A DNA stretch of 64,000 nt. Source: Entoloma clypeatum. Taxonomy: Eukaryota; Basidiomycota; Agaricomycetes; Agaricales; Entolomataceae. A model generated the notes under the pieces. The model saw only the letters and a program-made list of their open reading frames with translations. It was not told the origin of the DNA and searched no databases. Made by a program: the position numbers and the translations under genes. Location: assembly GCA_963565915.1 (NCBI GenBank), contig OY751489.1, forward strand, positions 2,914,001 to 2,978,000, read 5' to 3'. This document shows positions 45,089-58,301 of the stretch, piece after piece. Each line of letters opens with the position of its first letter. The first letter of the stretch is position 1.

Positions 45089-46773
45089 AAGCGCCACCTC
45101 GATGTGTTGCGGTTAATGGCGACAAGCTCTTCTCGTAGACTGATTTACATTTGCCGCAACAAAAAGGAAACCCAGGTATCAAAGCCCTTGTTTATTACGC
45201 CTATCTGATGAGGTGAAAGAAGTCGACATCTGCACACCTGGGTTAATATTCTCATGAGCGACAGCACCCCCTACACAAGTAACTGGCATCGTGAAAGATC
45301 GGGATACCTTGATGGTATTCAAACAGGCACTCAGATGAAAAATAAGATACGCCATCGCAAGATATGCAATGGAGGAAGGATTGCTCATCATATCTTCCAA
45401 ACGGTGCGGTGATCGGATGAAACGACTCGAGACCGGGCTAGGGATGAGCCAGCACGACTGCGACTATCGGCACACTGGAAAATTCGCAAACATGGAATCT
45501 ACTTGTCAGATGCTGTGAACTAGGAGATACTCTCATCAGATCAGGAAAACATAAGAGGTTGCTCGCAATATCTTCAACAGCAGCTCAGCAGTCAACATGC
45601 AAAAGTCCGTTCATAGAACCTAATAATCTTCTGCGAAGATATCGCATTCGTATAAGAGTGAGAACAATGCTACGCCACTCTCCTCCTGAAGATAAGTCGC
45701 TATTCACATCCTCGGGTGGCGTTCGGATAGGACCCCTGGGGTGTTGAAGGATGAGCTAGCCCCATTCAATCCATCATGACGAAAGTGTCGCATATGGACT
45801 ACCGACATATAGCAATCATGTTCTTGTGCCGTTGATGTCTTCCAGGTGGGTCATCATTCATGATGTATGCAAAATACCACATGGGGTCCTTTCCAGACAG
45901 AATGAGGGCGGGACTAGAAGCCGAACATGTATCGGGCACCTATCCACCGCAACGGGCATGCGCATAGGACGGTCGTGGTCATAGCTCGTGAAATTATCCA
46001 GCAAGGACGAGACTGAGCCCCCTAAGAAGCGAAAGCTGTTTGTTGTGTATGGTGCGTCCAGGTGATTGACGGGAGTCCCTTTCCGTCGACAAGTGGTGGA
46101 TGAAGGTCGGAATAAGAAGCTGCCTGAGGGTGGTTAGTCTTTTTCTATGCCAGGTGCCTAACAATTAGCGATAGGCACAGCTGATGGTCAGTGAACTGGT
46201 CACTCTGGAAGACCTACTTAGGTCCTACATACATAAAAGAAGTGATCAGGCTTCACGGGAAGGAATCCAGTATTCTACTACTTCCATTCGGATGACAGTG
46301 GACCCGACAAATTCGGGGATCTTTGGAGAGTCAACTTAGACCTCGTGCTTTCCGAGTCTTTCCTTCCACCTCGTTCATATTCGTCCGAATCCCCTGCAGG
46401 GTTGTGCCGTTACGAACAGAAATGTTGTTCAATTCGTGACCCTGGGCCGATTAAGCTTCACAGGTTTCACCCCTCTGACAACCAGCCGTCGCTTATTCAC
46501 CACTGGTCGTCGACAAATGAACTGGAAAGACGGGACTTCCTTTTGGAAATTTACCAAGTCAGATTTGGTTTCAGAACTGCGACCTGCGTAGGAAACACCC
46601 ACACGACTAACGGAACATGCCATCAGTCCTGAAGGGTTTAAATATTTTGGAAACCGCTGTACCTGCCGTTTTCTATAAGAGTCTTCGGGAGTCCGACCTC
46701 AGTGGTGTTATCACCCACCAGACGCTGCGCTGTCGGTTTCGGAGTGGTCCGATAGGAGCCACAGTCGCCGAGC
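45089..46773. other. Intergenic, only weak ORFs
   Basis: About 1.7 kb. A minus-strand frame at 45400-45179 (AYLAMAYLIFHLSACLNTIKVSRSF, then VTCVGGAVAHENINPGVQM) has the look of a real C-terminal exon with one membrane-like helix, but no gene could be built around it. A plus-strand frame at 46345-46632 looks random. The segment before 46774 probably contains the promoter of the dehydrogenase gene. Confidence 0.35.
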
Positions 46774-48048
46774 ATGGACACACCTTTCTCTTCGTCACAC
46801 ACGAACGGTCTGTTCCACACGGAGGATCCATTTGCTGCTACATCTACCTTCAATTCGTTCAGCCCAGCAAACCTTTTTAACGTCAATGGACTAGTAGCTG
46901 TTATCACAGGTGGCGCAACAGGTATGAAAACATCAAGGAGTGCACTCCAAGTCGTACTTGATGGCCCGCCTGACAGGGATCGGCTTAATGATGGCCACTG
47001 CGCTCGAGAACAATGGTGCCACGGTTTATATTTTAGGCCGCCGGCTTGACATACTGGAAAAGGCTGCTAGTGAGAATAACGTAAGTGTTCAACTTTGTGT
47101 CTGTCCTTCTTCATCTCACTCATCCCAGAGGCACGGTAACTTGATACCCATTGTATGTGATGTAACAAGTCGCGACAGTTTGCTCGTCGCTGTGGACGCC
47201 GTGAGGGTTCGCCATAGCTACATCAACTTACTTGTCAACAATGCTGGAATCGCGAGAAATCTATATGTACACCCATTACCAGGGCCGGTTCAACAATCCC
47301 CGGTCGAAGGACCCCCCTCACCTCCTGCCTCACCGCCATCTGGGCCCCTGATCCCTAACATCAGCGCTTTCCAAAGTGCGTTGTGGGATACTGGTTCTCC
47401 TGACGATTTCGCAGACACCTTCGCAACGAATGTCACTGCTGTATATTATACGACGGTCGCATTCTTAGGGCTTCTCCACCAGGGAAATGTGCGACAGCAG
47501 CGTCACGAGCTCCCTGCCATCATAATCAACCCTACTGTTCCCCCACGTCCGCCATATCATACTTCACAAGTCCTTTCGGTTTCTTCATCAGGGGCTTTCC
47601 GGTTGGATGCGAAGGTCCTCTCACCATCTTATACTTTGTCCAAAATTGCTTGCACGCATCTTGGAAAAATGCTCGCAAACCTCTTGGCGCCATGGGGAAT
47701 CCGAAGTAACGTACTAGCTCCAGGGGTTTGGCCGAGTGGTGCGTCACTATTTCTGTCTCTATGGCTTACATTTCACCTTTTCTTGGATCAAGAAATGACA
47801 ACGACACCGACACCGACCTTCAAGATGGACCCATCGGCTCTGGCAGAGTCAGTCCCCCTTCGACGAACAGGGACTGCAGATGTGAGACCACGTATTCTCC
47901 CTCAGGTGAAGGTTCCCTGATTTCTTTTTGTTTTGAGGATATGGCTGGTGCCATCTTGTTTTTGGCAAGTCGCGCCGGGGCGTATGTGAATGGCGCGGTG
48001 TGGCTTGTGGATGGCGGTCGTGTAGGCTGTGTTCCAAGCACCTACTGA
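46774..48048 (+). CDS. Short-chain dehydrogenase/reductase
   Basis: Rossmann-fold NAD(P)-dependent oxidoreductase. Starts MDTPFSSSHTNGLFHTED; the cofactor motif TGGATG-IG is assembled across the first intron (46921-46980), followed by LMMATALENNGATVYILGRR. After intron 2: RHGNLIPIVCDVTSRDSL, LLVNNAGIAR (NNAG motif), a Pro-rich loop, FATNVTAVYYTTVAFL, the active-site Ser in VLSVSSSGAF and YTLSKIACTHLGKMLANLL (YxxxK). Then RSNVLAPGVWPSE (after intron 3), MTTTPTPTF, SVPLRRTGTAD, and after intron 4 MAGAILFLASRAGAYVNGAVWLVDGG. Complete at about 340 aa, with a family-typical C-terminus. It resembles fungal SDRs that carry a long loop after NNAG; substrate unknown. Confidence 0.9.
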
Positions 48049-48336
48049 TCGTTCCTTTTGACGCTATCTCCCACTAATGAACCAGTAATTTATTGTCTGA
48101 CGTTTGGGATGTTCTTGGGGAATCGGATAGATCGTGGAGTGTTCTATGTACATACTACATACTATCATAATAAACATATCACGTGACTGAATAAGCTGAG
48201 TAGTCAGCGCGAGAGATTGTGGCTACGCCTTACGCTCATCCTGTCTTCGAGATTCTTTGGAAAAGTCCTTCGCAGAAGTCTCACAACCGCTCCGTTATCC
48301 ACTTCTGTCCTTGTAACTAAGAGGGACTCCTTTACA

Positions 48337-49667
<1,331 letters not shown>

Positions 49668-51288
49668 AGTTTTCTTAGATTGGATTGGAGCTTACACTGC
49701 ACGGAACCGCACCGGAAATATATGGACAAATAAGCAAATAGATCGTTCCCGCAATCACCCACAAATGAGCTTCGCCTGGCGCGGTTTTCTGGCAATCCAT
49801 GATTGCTCAGGAAATGGTCTACAAGTCCACGATAATGCCCATTGTACATTCAGAGTTTGAGTAATTACCCCGTTCAAAAGTCAGCATTCCTTTTGAGTAC
49901 ACGACATGGTGCTCTTCAATCTATGCCTAGTTTTCCAGCACCTTTTGAATGAGAAGTCGAGATAATGTAATTGAGAAGATGAAGAATGAGTCGAAGGGAA
50001 CTGTCGCTGAGGTGCTTGATGCACCATTTCCCCCAGCCATCTGGACCTGGAGTTGGCCTGCAATTTCCCTTATCGAGAAGAGCTCGAAGAATTGGGGTCG
50101 AGGAGACAGGGCTAGTGACAGACGTGACCGCATCACATCAGCAAAACCATCTCAATGTCTGGTAGTATGGCAACACAACGTGCCATACCACCCAGCTTTT
50201 TGTATGTATGTCATACATCCCAGATACTAGAATGCACTCATATGGTTGTACCATTCATTTTTCGCAACATAATATTTGAGACATAAAAGGTAGTTCATTT
50301 CATTAAACAAATGATAATGTGATACGAAACAATAAATAAAATAGGGTTCAATGTCGTGGATGCCACATCTCTTGCTCTCTCCTGCTTCCCGCACGTCATC
50401 TCTAAAGATCCTCACAAGCGCGTCCCTTGGTGACCCCATTGTGTCTCTCCGAGCATCGTGGTGTGGTGTGGAGGCTTACCATGGTGTGTTGTCGTGTCAC
50501 AAGTGGAGCAAGGAGGTGTTGCGGGGGACAAGGGACAAGGGGGAGAAGGGACTCTGAGGGACTTCGAGGGAGCCAAGAGGACATTGGTTGACATGGCAAC
50601 GTGTCAATATTTGGCACATCCAAACTCCATCAACCCTGAGCCGGCAACTTCCGATGTTGAATGTTGAACCGCAGTCGGAGTGCCTTGTTGCCTCTGTCTT
50701 TTTCCCCCATCACCTACCTCCCCATAAGTATGCATCTCCCCCCTCATTTTTCTTTTCTTGCAATGCCTCTTGCTCCCTTTGTCGCATGATAAACCACTAA
50801 GTGTGGCACCCTCTAGGTAAGTCATTCATTGGCCATGCCATGTCACAAATGCATCACTCACTGTTTTAACAGACTAGGTTACCCATTCAGCAGACACTGG
50901 TAAGCCCCCACTGCCATGCCGTACCACATTACCTGCTGACCACCTTCTCCATAGGCTTGTACCACTCTCAACATCCATGCGACTGGTCTGCGACTACATG
51001 CCCAGGCATGTGTGTGTGTCTGTGGCGATACACAAGAGCCGGGGAGGTTAGGGCCGTTGTCTTGAGGAGGTGCAGAAGGGGGGGTGTCACTGAGCGGCAT
51101 GTGTGCAATGCGTGAGGAATGGATGACACGTGGGGGGCAGTGGGGGTGTTGAATTTGACGTCCCATTATGTTTTCGTATCCAGGCTTGACTATAGTAGAG
51201 TCTAATATAATGATTATTTCTCAATCTAATTCTGAATGCAAGGAGCATTAATAGGGCCTAGGAAATGATTATGGTGGATTATGGCCAG
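49668..51288. other. Intergenic, no gene recognised
   Basis: About 1.6 kb between thioredoxin reductase and the right transposon block. Open frames here (for example 50458-50667, 50879-51166) are low-complexity, with no protein-like composition. A GT-rich patch lies near 51010-51025. No terminal repeats were found. Confidence 0.4.
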
Positions 51289-51606
51289 TGTCACGTAGCA
51301 TGTTTTTCAATGTTGGAAAATGTCGGATGCATCGGAGCAGTCAGAGCAGAGTAGCGGATGAATGGATGCGACAAGTCCGACGTCTTGCAGAAAGGACCTG
51401 GCTTCAACTTATGTGTTGTGCCCCATTCTTTGACGTGGTCCTAGATTTCGGATTGGCAGATGTCGGAGGGTGAGAGGAGCGGATGTGCGGAGCGGAGGTG
51501 CGGAGGTGGAGACATGAGAAGGAGGATGAGGACAAAAGGCAAAGGAATAGATTGGTGGAACGTATGACAAGGGATAGTGACGTATAATATTCGAACTGAG
51601 GAACTA
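51289..51606 (-). repeat. Old Gypsy-1 LTR fragment
   Basis: Starts TGTCACGTAGCATG and follows the reverse-oriented Gypsy-1 LTR with many differences up to CGAACTGAGG, where copy B begins. The remaining half is not found on the far side of copy B. Confidence 0.8.
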
Positions 51607-52149
51607 TGTCACGTAGCGTGTTTCTCAATGTCGGAAAACGTCGGACGAGTCGGAGCGGAGTAGCGGAGGAGCGGAATGCGGTAAGTGCGACGTTGGCAGA
51701 AAGGACCTGGCTTCAACTTGTGCGTTGCGCCCCACTCTTTGACGTGGTCCTCGATTTTGGATTGGCAGATGTCGGATGAGCGGATGAGCGGATGAGCGGA
51801 GGTGACGGAGAGAATGCTCAAAGGCAAGTAGAGACGGATGCGAATGAGGTGTAACATATGATATTTGAACTGAGGTTCTACGACAGGTTTGTACACTATT
51901 TATAGTAGACTAGAATGATCAGTATTACTATAAGTGATGTGCAGATATCGGAGTTGACCATCGGAACATTCGGAGTACGGAGAGTAGCAAATGAAAAGTG
52001 AACAACATATGTCTACTTGTAAGTATGGTTGAGATGTTACGTAGTAGAAGTATAATCAATATAAATAGAATGTTGTTGGAGCGGATGTCGGAGCGGATGA
52101 ATCGTCGGAGTTGTCGGATAAGTCAGATGTGAATCATATGGTTATGACA
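51607..52149 (-). repeat. Gypsy-1 copy B 3' LTR
   Basis: 543 bp, reverse orientation, TGTCACGTAGCG to GGTTATGACA; it abuts the old LTR fragment. The purine-tract complement TATTTCCCTCTTAG lies just inside at 52150-52163. Confidence 0.9.
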
Positions 52150-52280
52150 GTATTTCCCTCTTAGGGCCGAACCCTGAGGCCCAGATGAGGTAATCCACGT
52201 GACCGTTGGTTGAAAAGCTTTGTGCGTGATCTTTCTCTCTTGTCACCCAACCACAACATCTATCCCGACGCCTATCCATT

Positions 52281-53257
52281 ATGTCCGCTGAGAACTCACC
52301 CCTCGCCGCTCTTCGTGCTGAAAGGGAGCGCCAGAAGAAGGTCACTGAAGAGTTGGAGAGGAAGCTACAGGAGGCAGAGGAGCGCGCGGAGGTGAAGAGG
52401 GCGGCGAAAGAGCAGAGACGAGCAGAGAGGAAGGCAGAGAAGGCGAAGGCGAAGGAACCGGTTGCGGGTGTGGATGTGGATGCGGTGAATGCGGAGGTGA
52501 AGAAGGTCCGGCTGCAGGGGGTTTTCAAGAATATGCCTGCGAGTTACGAGCAGGGGAAGGAGGATTGCACCTCCTGCTTGAAAGCGGAGGACTTGTGTTT
52601 TTGGCCATCGGAGTGAGTTTTTTCTATTTCTTTATACACTTCGTTATTAACTTGTTCTTTAGGAATGACAATGCTTTGTCGTGCTGGCGGTGCCAGCATT
52701 TAAAACGAAGCTGCAGAACGGGAGTGGAAGCGGAGTCGGAGGTGAAGCGGAGGATGACCAAGGCGGTGAGGGTCGGAAAGGCTAAGGTGGCAGGTGGTGC
52801 GATGAAGAAGAACGCGAAGGCGGGATCATCCAAGGGAGAGGGGACCGCAGAGGGATCGCAGATAGCCGCAGCATCGGAGGAGCCGGAGTTCATGCCGGAG
52901 GGGTTTGGTCCGCCGGAGGTGGTCATAGGCACGGAGGTGGTGAGAGGGCTTAGGAGCATGATAAGGGAGATGCGGCTGATAAAGGCGGAGTTGAAGGAAC
53001 TGCGGGAGATCAAGGAGCTTTTGATGGTTATCGCGTGGAGGGAGGATTCGGAGGCTTTGGAGGAGGGATCCGACGAGGACGAGGATGCGGAGGAGTATGA
53101 TAGGGTATTGGAGGAGTTGGGAAGGGAGGTAGAAGAAGAAGAAGAAAAAGAAGAAGAAACAAAGAAGCGGAAACAGATGGAGGAAGCGGATGCGGAATCC
53201 GGATCGGAGTGGAACGAGGAAACGGAGGGGGTATCTAACAAAAAACAGCGAAAGTAG
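52281..53257 (+). CDS. Antisense gene of Gypsy-1 copy B: spliced Zn2Cys6-like coiled-coil protein
   Basis: Counterpart of the gene in copy A, again opposite to gag-pol. Exon 1 is 52281-52612, exon 2 is 52663-53257; the 50-nt intron (GTGAGT to TTTAG) joins Glu to Asn-Asp-Asn. The total of 927 nt gives 308 aa with an open frame. Exon 1 ends with CTSCLKAEDLC and exon 2 opens with CWRCQHLKRSC; the spacing C-x2-C-x6-C-x11-C-x2-C-x6-C fits the fungal Zn2Cys6 binuclear cluster. N-terminal to it is a charged helix (ALRAERERQKKVTEELERK). After it come basic stretches (VKRRMTKAVRVGKAK), a Leu/Ile-rich helix (MIREMRLIKAELKELREI), a Glu/Asp-rich tail and KKRKQMEE. The start ATG is shared with copy A. Function unknown; a regulator of the element or its chromatin is an inference. 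Confidence 0.78.
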
Positions 53258-53301
53258 TTTTTTGTTAGTATAAAATTTTAATAGATTTTCTTTTCTTCTT
53301 G

Positions 53302-56300
53302 TTACAAGTGCGATAAGGGGCCTGGCTTAGTTGGTTGAGCGGAGTGGAAGTCCGCTACCGTATCCGCTGCGTGTTCAAGCTTGGATGCGGGTAACCAAGA
53401 AAACTCTTCACTGGTGTCTTTATAACCTAACCAGCGGACGAGGTAAAGGAGTTTGCAGCATCGTCTTTTATCGATCTTTGAGTCGACAATTTCTGCAATT
53501 TCGTATTCAGTTTCTCCGTCCATCTTGAGTGGAGGCGGAGGAGATTGTATCCGATTTGGAATCTCGTTAGGAGTTGCTGGTTCGAGCATGGATATGTGGA
53601 AGACGGGGTGTATAGCACGCATGGTGTCAGGTAGACGTAGTGTAAAGGAGTGCGTGCCGGGTTGGGCTATGATTTCAAATGGGCCAGCATATTTGTCGGA
53701 TAGTTTTTGGGTGGGTCGTGTGGTGCGGAAGAACTTGGCTTTAACAAAGACTTCTTGTCCAACGCGGAGCGGAGGAGGCGGAGAACGTCGGACGTCTGCA
53801 GGGCCTTGATAACGTTGATGTGCCTCTGCGACAGCAGTCTTTAGTTCTTGATGTAATTCATCTAAGTCGATGATGTATTGTCGAGCTTTATCGGATGCTA
53901 GATCACGTTCCGGATGGAGTGTAATGTCGGGATGATAACCTTTGTTGGCGAAGAATGGTGATACACCTGTAGTGGCACTCAGAGTGTTGTTGTAAGCGAA
54001 CTCCGCAAGCAGAAGCAAAGCAGACCAGTTGTCTTGCTGGTAGTTGCAGAAAATGCGGAGGTATTGTTCGAGTGTCTGGTTGGTGCGTTCGGTTTGACCA
54101 TCGCCTTCAGGGTGATATCCAGAAGTGAAGTGAAGTCTCATGTTGAGGGCTTTTGCAAGAGAGCGGAAAAAGCAGGAGACGAATTCAGGTCCACGATCGG
54201 ATGTGACATTTTGCGGAACTCCGTGCTTGGAAAAGACGTGAAGCACGAAAAGGTTTGCTAGGTCTTCGGATGTGCAATTAATGGTGGTAGGAATGAAGAT
54301 GCCTTGTTTAGTGAGGTGGTCTACAATGACCAGAATCACATCGGAGCCAGCGGATGTCGGAAGGGGTTCAATGAAATCCATGAAAATAGAATGCCAGGGA
54401 CGTTCAGGAATAGGGAGTTGTTTAAGCAGACCGTAGGGTTTATGACGTTGGGGTTTGGTGCGCATACAAGTGGTACATGACTTGCAATACTTTTTGACGA
54501 AGTCGCGCATTCCAGGCCAAGTGTATTCTCGTTGGATAAGACTAATAGTCTTATTTTGACCAGGGTGTCCAGCGAGGATATGGTCGTGCTTATTGCGGAG
54601 GATGCGGAGACGGAGGTCAGATGAGTCGGGAACGTAGATACGTCCATTGTGGAGTAGATAACCTGCTTCATTCACAATCCAGCGTGGATTAGGATTGTCG
54701 AGGAAAGAGGTGTAAATGGGATTGGTTGGAAGAGCGGAGAGGATGTCAGAGCGGAGCTGATCCGTATCCATGATGATTGTGGCACAGAGGATGGGTGTAT
54801 ATAACTCTGTTGCACGAAGTGAAGTGGTGAGCTGTTCTTATGTGAAGATGGGTTTGAAGTTGCTTGGATTGACGGACAAATAGTTGCTATTTCCCTCTTT
54901 AGGGTAGATGTCCCATCGTCTACTTAAAAGATCGGGCTTCGTACCTAAACGGCCAGGGCGGAAGCGGATGACGAGATTGAACTGGCAGAGATATTTGGAC
55001 CAATGAGCTTGTCGACGTGATAAAATCTTGGTAGTAGAAAAGTACTCAAGATTTTTGTGGTCCGTTATGACATCGATCGGAGCAGTGGAGCCTTCAAGGT
55101 AGTGACACCAAACCTTGAATGCATCGTGGATCGCTAATAGTTCTTTGTCGTGGGTGTCATAGTTTAACTCGGGAGGTGTAAAGGTGTGGGAGTGGAAAGC
55201 GACTGGATGGATTTCGTCGTCAGAGGTGCGGATGGAGAGGATCGCACCCAAAGCGTAGTCGGAGGCATCGGTTTCGACGATAATAGGGCTGTCAGGAATC
55301 CAATGCGTAAGAACAGGTGCCGTGGTAAAGGCTTTCTTCAAAGTTTTGAAAGATTCGCGAGCGGAGTCAGAGAAATGCCATTGTGTGTTTTTGCAGGTGA
55401 GTCGAGTGAGCGGAACGGTGATTTCGGAGTAGTAAGGAATGAATTGTCGATAAAAATTGGCAAAACCTAAGAAAGACTGAATGTCTTTGACCTTCCTTGG
55501 TTCAGGCCAATCTTGAATAATTTTGACTTTCTTATCCGACATGCGGAGGCCTGTCGGAGAGAGGATAAAGCCAAGGTATTCAACAGTATCCGTAGAAAAC
55601 TCGCATTTGTCTGTGCGTGTGTATAAGCCGTGTTGTCGGAGACGTCGGAGGACTTCGCGGACATGCTTCCAATGCTCGGAGGGAGAGTCGGAGTAGATGA
55701 GGATGTCGTTGAGATATATGGTAACATACTTATTGAGCAGGTCGTGGAAGATGTCGTTCATGAAGCGTTGAAAAACGGCTGGGGAGTTGGTGAGTCCAAA
55801 TGGCATGACAAGCCATTCAAAAGACCCATAGCGCGTGCGGAAGGCGGTTTTCCATTCATCTCCTTCCGCTATGCGGACGAGGTGATAGGCATGTCGGAGG
55901 TCGAGAGCCGTATAAACACTGGCTTTTCCGGCGGTCTGGAGAAGGTCAGATATGAGCGGAAGCGGATATCGGTCCTTCTTTGAGATTTTGTTAAGACCAC
56001 AGAAATTGACGCAAAGACAAAGGGAGCCATCCTTTTTACGAACGAAAAGGACAGGAGTGCCGTGCGGAGAGGAAGAGGGTCGGATGAATCCAATGGTGAG
56101 GTGTTCATCAATGAATTCACAGAGGGCATGGAGTTTGGTTTGTGAAAGGGAGTAGATCGGACCGAGCGGGGGAGTGGAGCCCTCTTCGAGTTTGATCTTG
56201 AGGTCGTAAGGACGGTGTGGTGGAAGTGTGTCTGCTTTTCGTTTTCTGAAGACATCAGCGTAGTCGTGGTATTCCTCAGGCACGTTTGTCAAGTTGGGGG

Positions 56301-56966
56301 TGTCGGAAGTGGATGCGGAGTGAGTGGAAATGGAGGGAGTCAAAAGGTGAAGTTGAAAGGATTGTGTACCAGGCAATTTGCATGCCCTCATAAATGTGGC
56401 TGCATTAATGAGTGAAATCTGCGGAGGTACGATCGGAGGTTCCGGAGGAGGAAGCGTAGCTGTCCTGCCTTGGGAGGGTGTCGACGTTGATGTTGGAAAC
56501 GGCTCTTTTTGCATCTGTGGACGGAAAGTGATACTGCCCAATACCCAGTCAATCATAGGATTGTGGCGGGTGAGCCAGTTGTATCCAAGAACCACGGAAG
56601 AAGCGGAGTCAAGCGGAGTAACATAAAAATCCTGTTCAAAAGATTTACCTGAAGGAAAACATATAGGTATTGTTACAACTTGAGTGATAAACATGTTAGA
56701 AGAACCATTGAAAAGCTTTAGTTCTAAAGGTGGAATAGCGGAGGTCGGAAGATCATAAGCGGAGGAAAAGTTATTGTCAATAAAACAGTGGGTAGATCCT
56801 GAATCAACAAGTGCTGGGACAGAATCTGAAGAGAAAAAAGAAGATGAGATATTGATACGTAAAGAGTTCAGATTGGAGAGAGCAGACGTGTTAAGTTGGA
56901 TGGGAGCGGAGGCACGGAGAGAGTCAACGCAGTCCTCAGACCATGCTTCATGAGGACCACTGCCTA
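53302..56966 (-). pseudogene. Gypsy-1 copy B pol, one nonsense codon and RT Asp-to-Asn
   Basis: Same domain order as copy A. It is continuous from the frameshift site through protease, RT and RNase H to a TAA at 54838-54840 (copy A has CAA), then in the same frame through integrase (TSDRGPEFV, EGDGQTERTNQ) and the chromodomain to 53302. The RT motif reads YLND (about 55711) against YLDD in copy A, which would abolish polymerisation. Other motifs (VRKKDGSL, ETDASDYALGAIL, HHCC zinc domain) are intact. Confidence 0.92.
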
Positions 56967-58250
56967 TTTTTTTGACTCAATCTCCTTACCTTTTTCCTTG
57001 GCTTGAGTGCCAACTTGGGCGGCTTTCCCTTTAGCCTTGGAAGCGGAGGAGGTGGACTTGGGACAGTCCTTGACAGCGTGTCCGACGCTACCGCAGAATA
57101 AGCAAAGGTTATTATCGAAACAATGTTTGCGTTCTTGATACGTCAGTTTGCCGTCTTTGCCTAATTTACTGGAGAGGTCGGGTTTCGGAGCGGATGTGGA
57201 AGCGGAAGCGGTAGCAGAGGGTTTGGTTGATGATGTTTGTGCAGTGGATTGGTTCGGAGCGGATTGTTTCTTGTCAGACTTGGGAGTGGGTTTATCGGTT
57301 CTGGATTTCTCTCGTTGACGTTCCCAGTAGCGAGCGTCAATAGTATGAGCCGCGGATCGTAGGTCTGATAAAGACTTGATCTTGGGTTGTTGGGAGAGGA
57401 TGTCCTTGATCCGATCCGGAAGTCCGACATAGTAGCGGTGTCGGAGGGAGTTTTCATCCCAGTCAGTCTTGGTAGCAAGACATTGGAATTCAACGTTGTA
57501 CTTCAATATCTTTTGATTTTCCTTCATCCGTAGGTTGTCCAACTGTTCTTCGGCTTCGCCCTGAGGGTCAATGGTACCAAACTCGGAGCGGAGAAGTCGG
57601 ACGAACTCGGGGAAAGAACCCCGCCAATTGGGTTCATCATCGTCAAGAATGAAGGGTTCAAAAAATTTGAGTGCTGTGCCTCGGAAGTAAGACATGGCAA
57701 AGTTGACTTTGGAATGTTCTGAGTCGAAGTTGTCATTGTCGGAGAAGTAAAGTTTGCATTGTAAAATGAATGCGGAGAGTTTGCGCGGATCGGATCCATC
57801 GAAGGTATCCGGTTCGTTGGCATACGACTTTTTCTTCTTTGTATCTCGACGTTTCAACTCTTTGGTCATGAGCAGAATGGCTTCAGCTAGATTGGGTTCC
57901 TGATCTGGATTGGAATCGGAGTCGTCCAAATCTCCATGTAAACTACCGTCGGAAGGAGGAGGAGATCCTCCTGGAGGTCCGCCGAATAAGCCAGAATTTA
58001 GAGGTGCGGAGGGTTCCGTTGGTGGATTTAGTGGAGGACTGGCAGGAAGTGGTGGGAGCTGACAGTCGGAAGAAGGCGGAGGAACGGATGGTCCGGGGGT
58101 AGGAGCGGATGATGATGCTGTGGCTCCTCGAGGGGTAATGGTTATATTGCGTGTTCCTCGAAGAAAAGCAGAGCATGGTGTGGAGGATGAACGTTCTGCT
58201 GCTGCACAAGCAGTCCTAGTTGTTCGAACTGTATTATGGGTTTGAGACAT
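56964..58250 (-). CDS. Gypsy-1 copy B gag, intact
   Basis: 428 residues from MSQTHNTVRTTRT to ESKK-stop. Pro/Ser-rich N-terminal region, then DSDSNPDQEPNLAEAILLMTKELKRRD, capsid-like FILQCKLYFSDNDNF, YFRGTALKFFEPF, EQLDNLRMKENQKI, and the zinc knuckle CLFCGSVGHAVKDC near the C-terminus, with a Lys-rich tail. It shows what copy A lost: CGA at the codon that is TGA in copy A, and no 2-nt insertion. The longer frame from 58307 starts upstream in the leader; MSQT is preferred because copy A shares it. Confidence 0.9.
   Translation of the reverse strand: MSQTHNTVRTTRTACAAAERSSSTPCSAFLRGTRNITITPRGATASSSAPTPGPSVPPPSSDCQLPPLPASPPLNPPTEPSAPLNSGLFGGPPGGSPPPSDGSLHGDLDDSDSNPDQEPNLAEAILLMTKELKRRDTKKKKSYANEPDTFDGSDPRKLSAFILQCKLYFSDNDNFDSEHSKVNFAMSYFRGTALKFFEPFILDDDEPNWRGSFPEFVRLLRSEFGTIDPQGEAEEQLDNLRMKENQKILKYNVEFQCLATKTDWDENSLRHRYYVGLPDRIKDILSQQPKIKSLSDLRSAAHTIDARYWERQREKSRTDKPTPKSDKKQSAPNQSTAQTSSTKPSATASASTSAPKPDLSSKLGKDGKLTYQERKHCFDNNLCLFCGSVGHAVKDCPKSTSSASKAKGKAAQVGTQAKEKGKEIESKK
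56967..56973 (-). promoter_or_regulatory. Putative -1 frameshift site between gag and pol (copy B)
   Basis: A-AAA-AAA followed at once by the gag stop TAG, same phase as in copy A. Conserved although neighbouring codons differ (GAG ATT GAG against GAG ATC AAG). Confidence 0.65.
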
Positions 58251-58301
58251 GTGGGTAGAGGTTGTTGGGTAAATCAAAGAATGGTGGTAGTTCAAATATA
58301 C

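Noticed and set aside
49668..51288. Several open frames considered as genes.
   Set aside because: They are low-complexity or Pro/Ser/His-biased, overlap each other on both strands and have no recognisable motifs.
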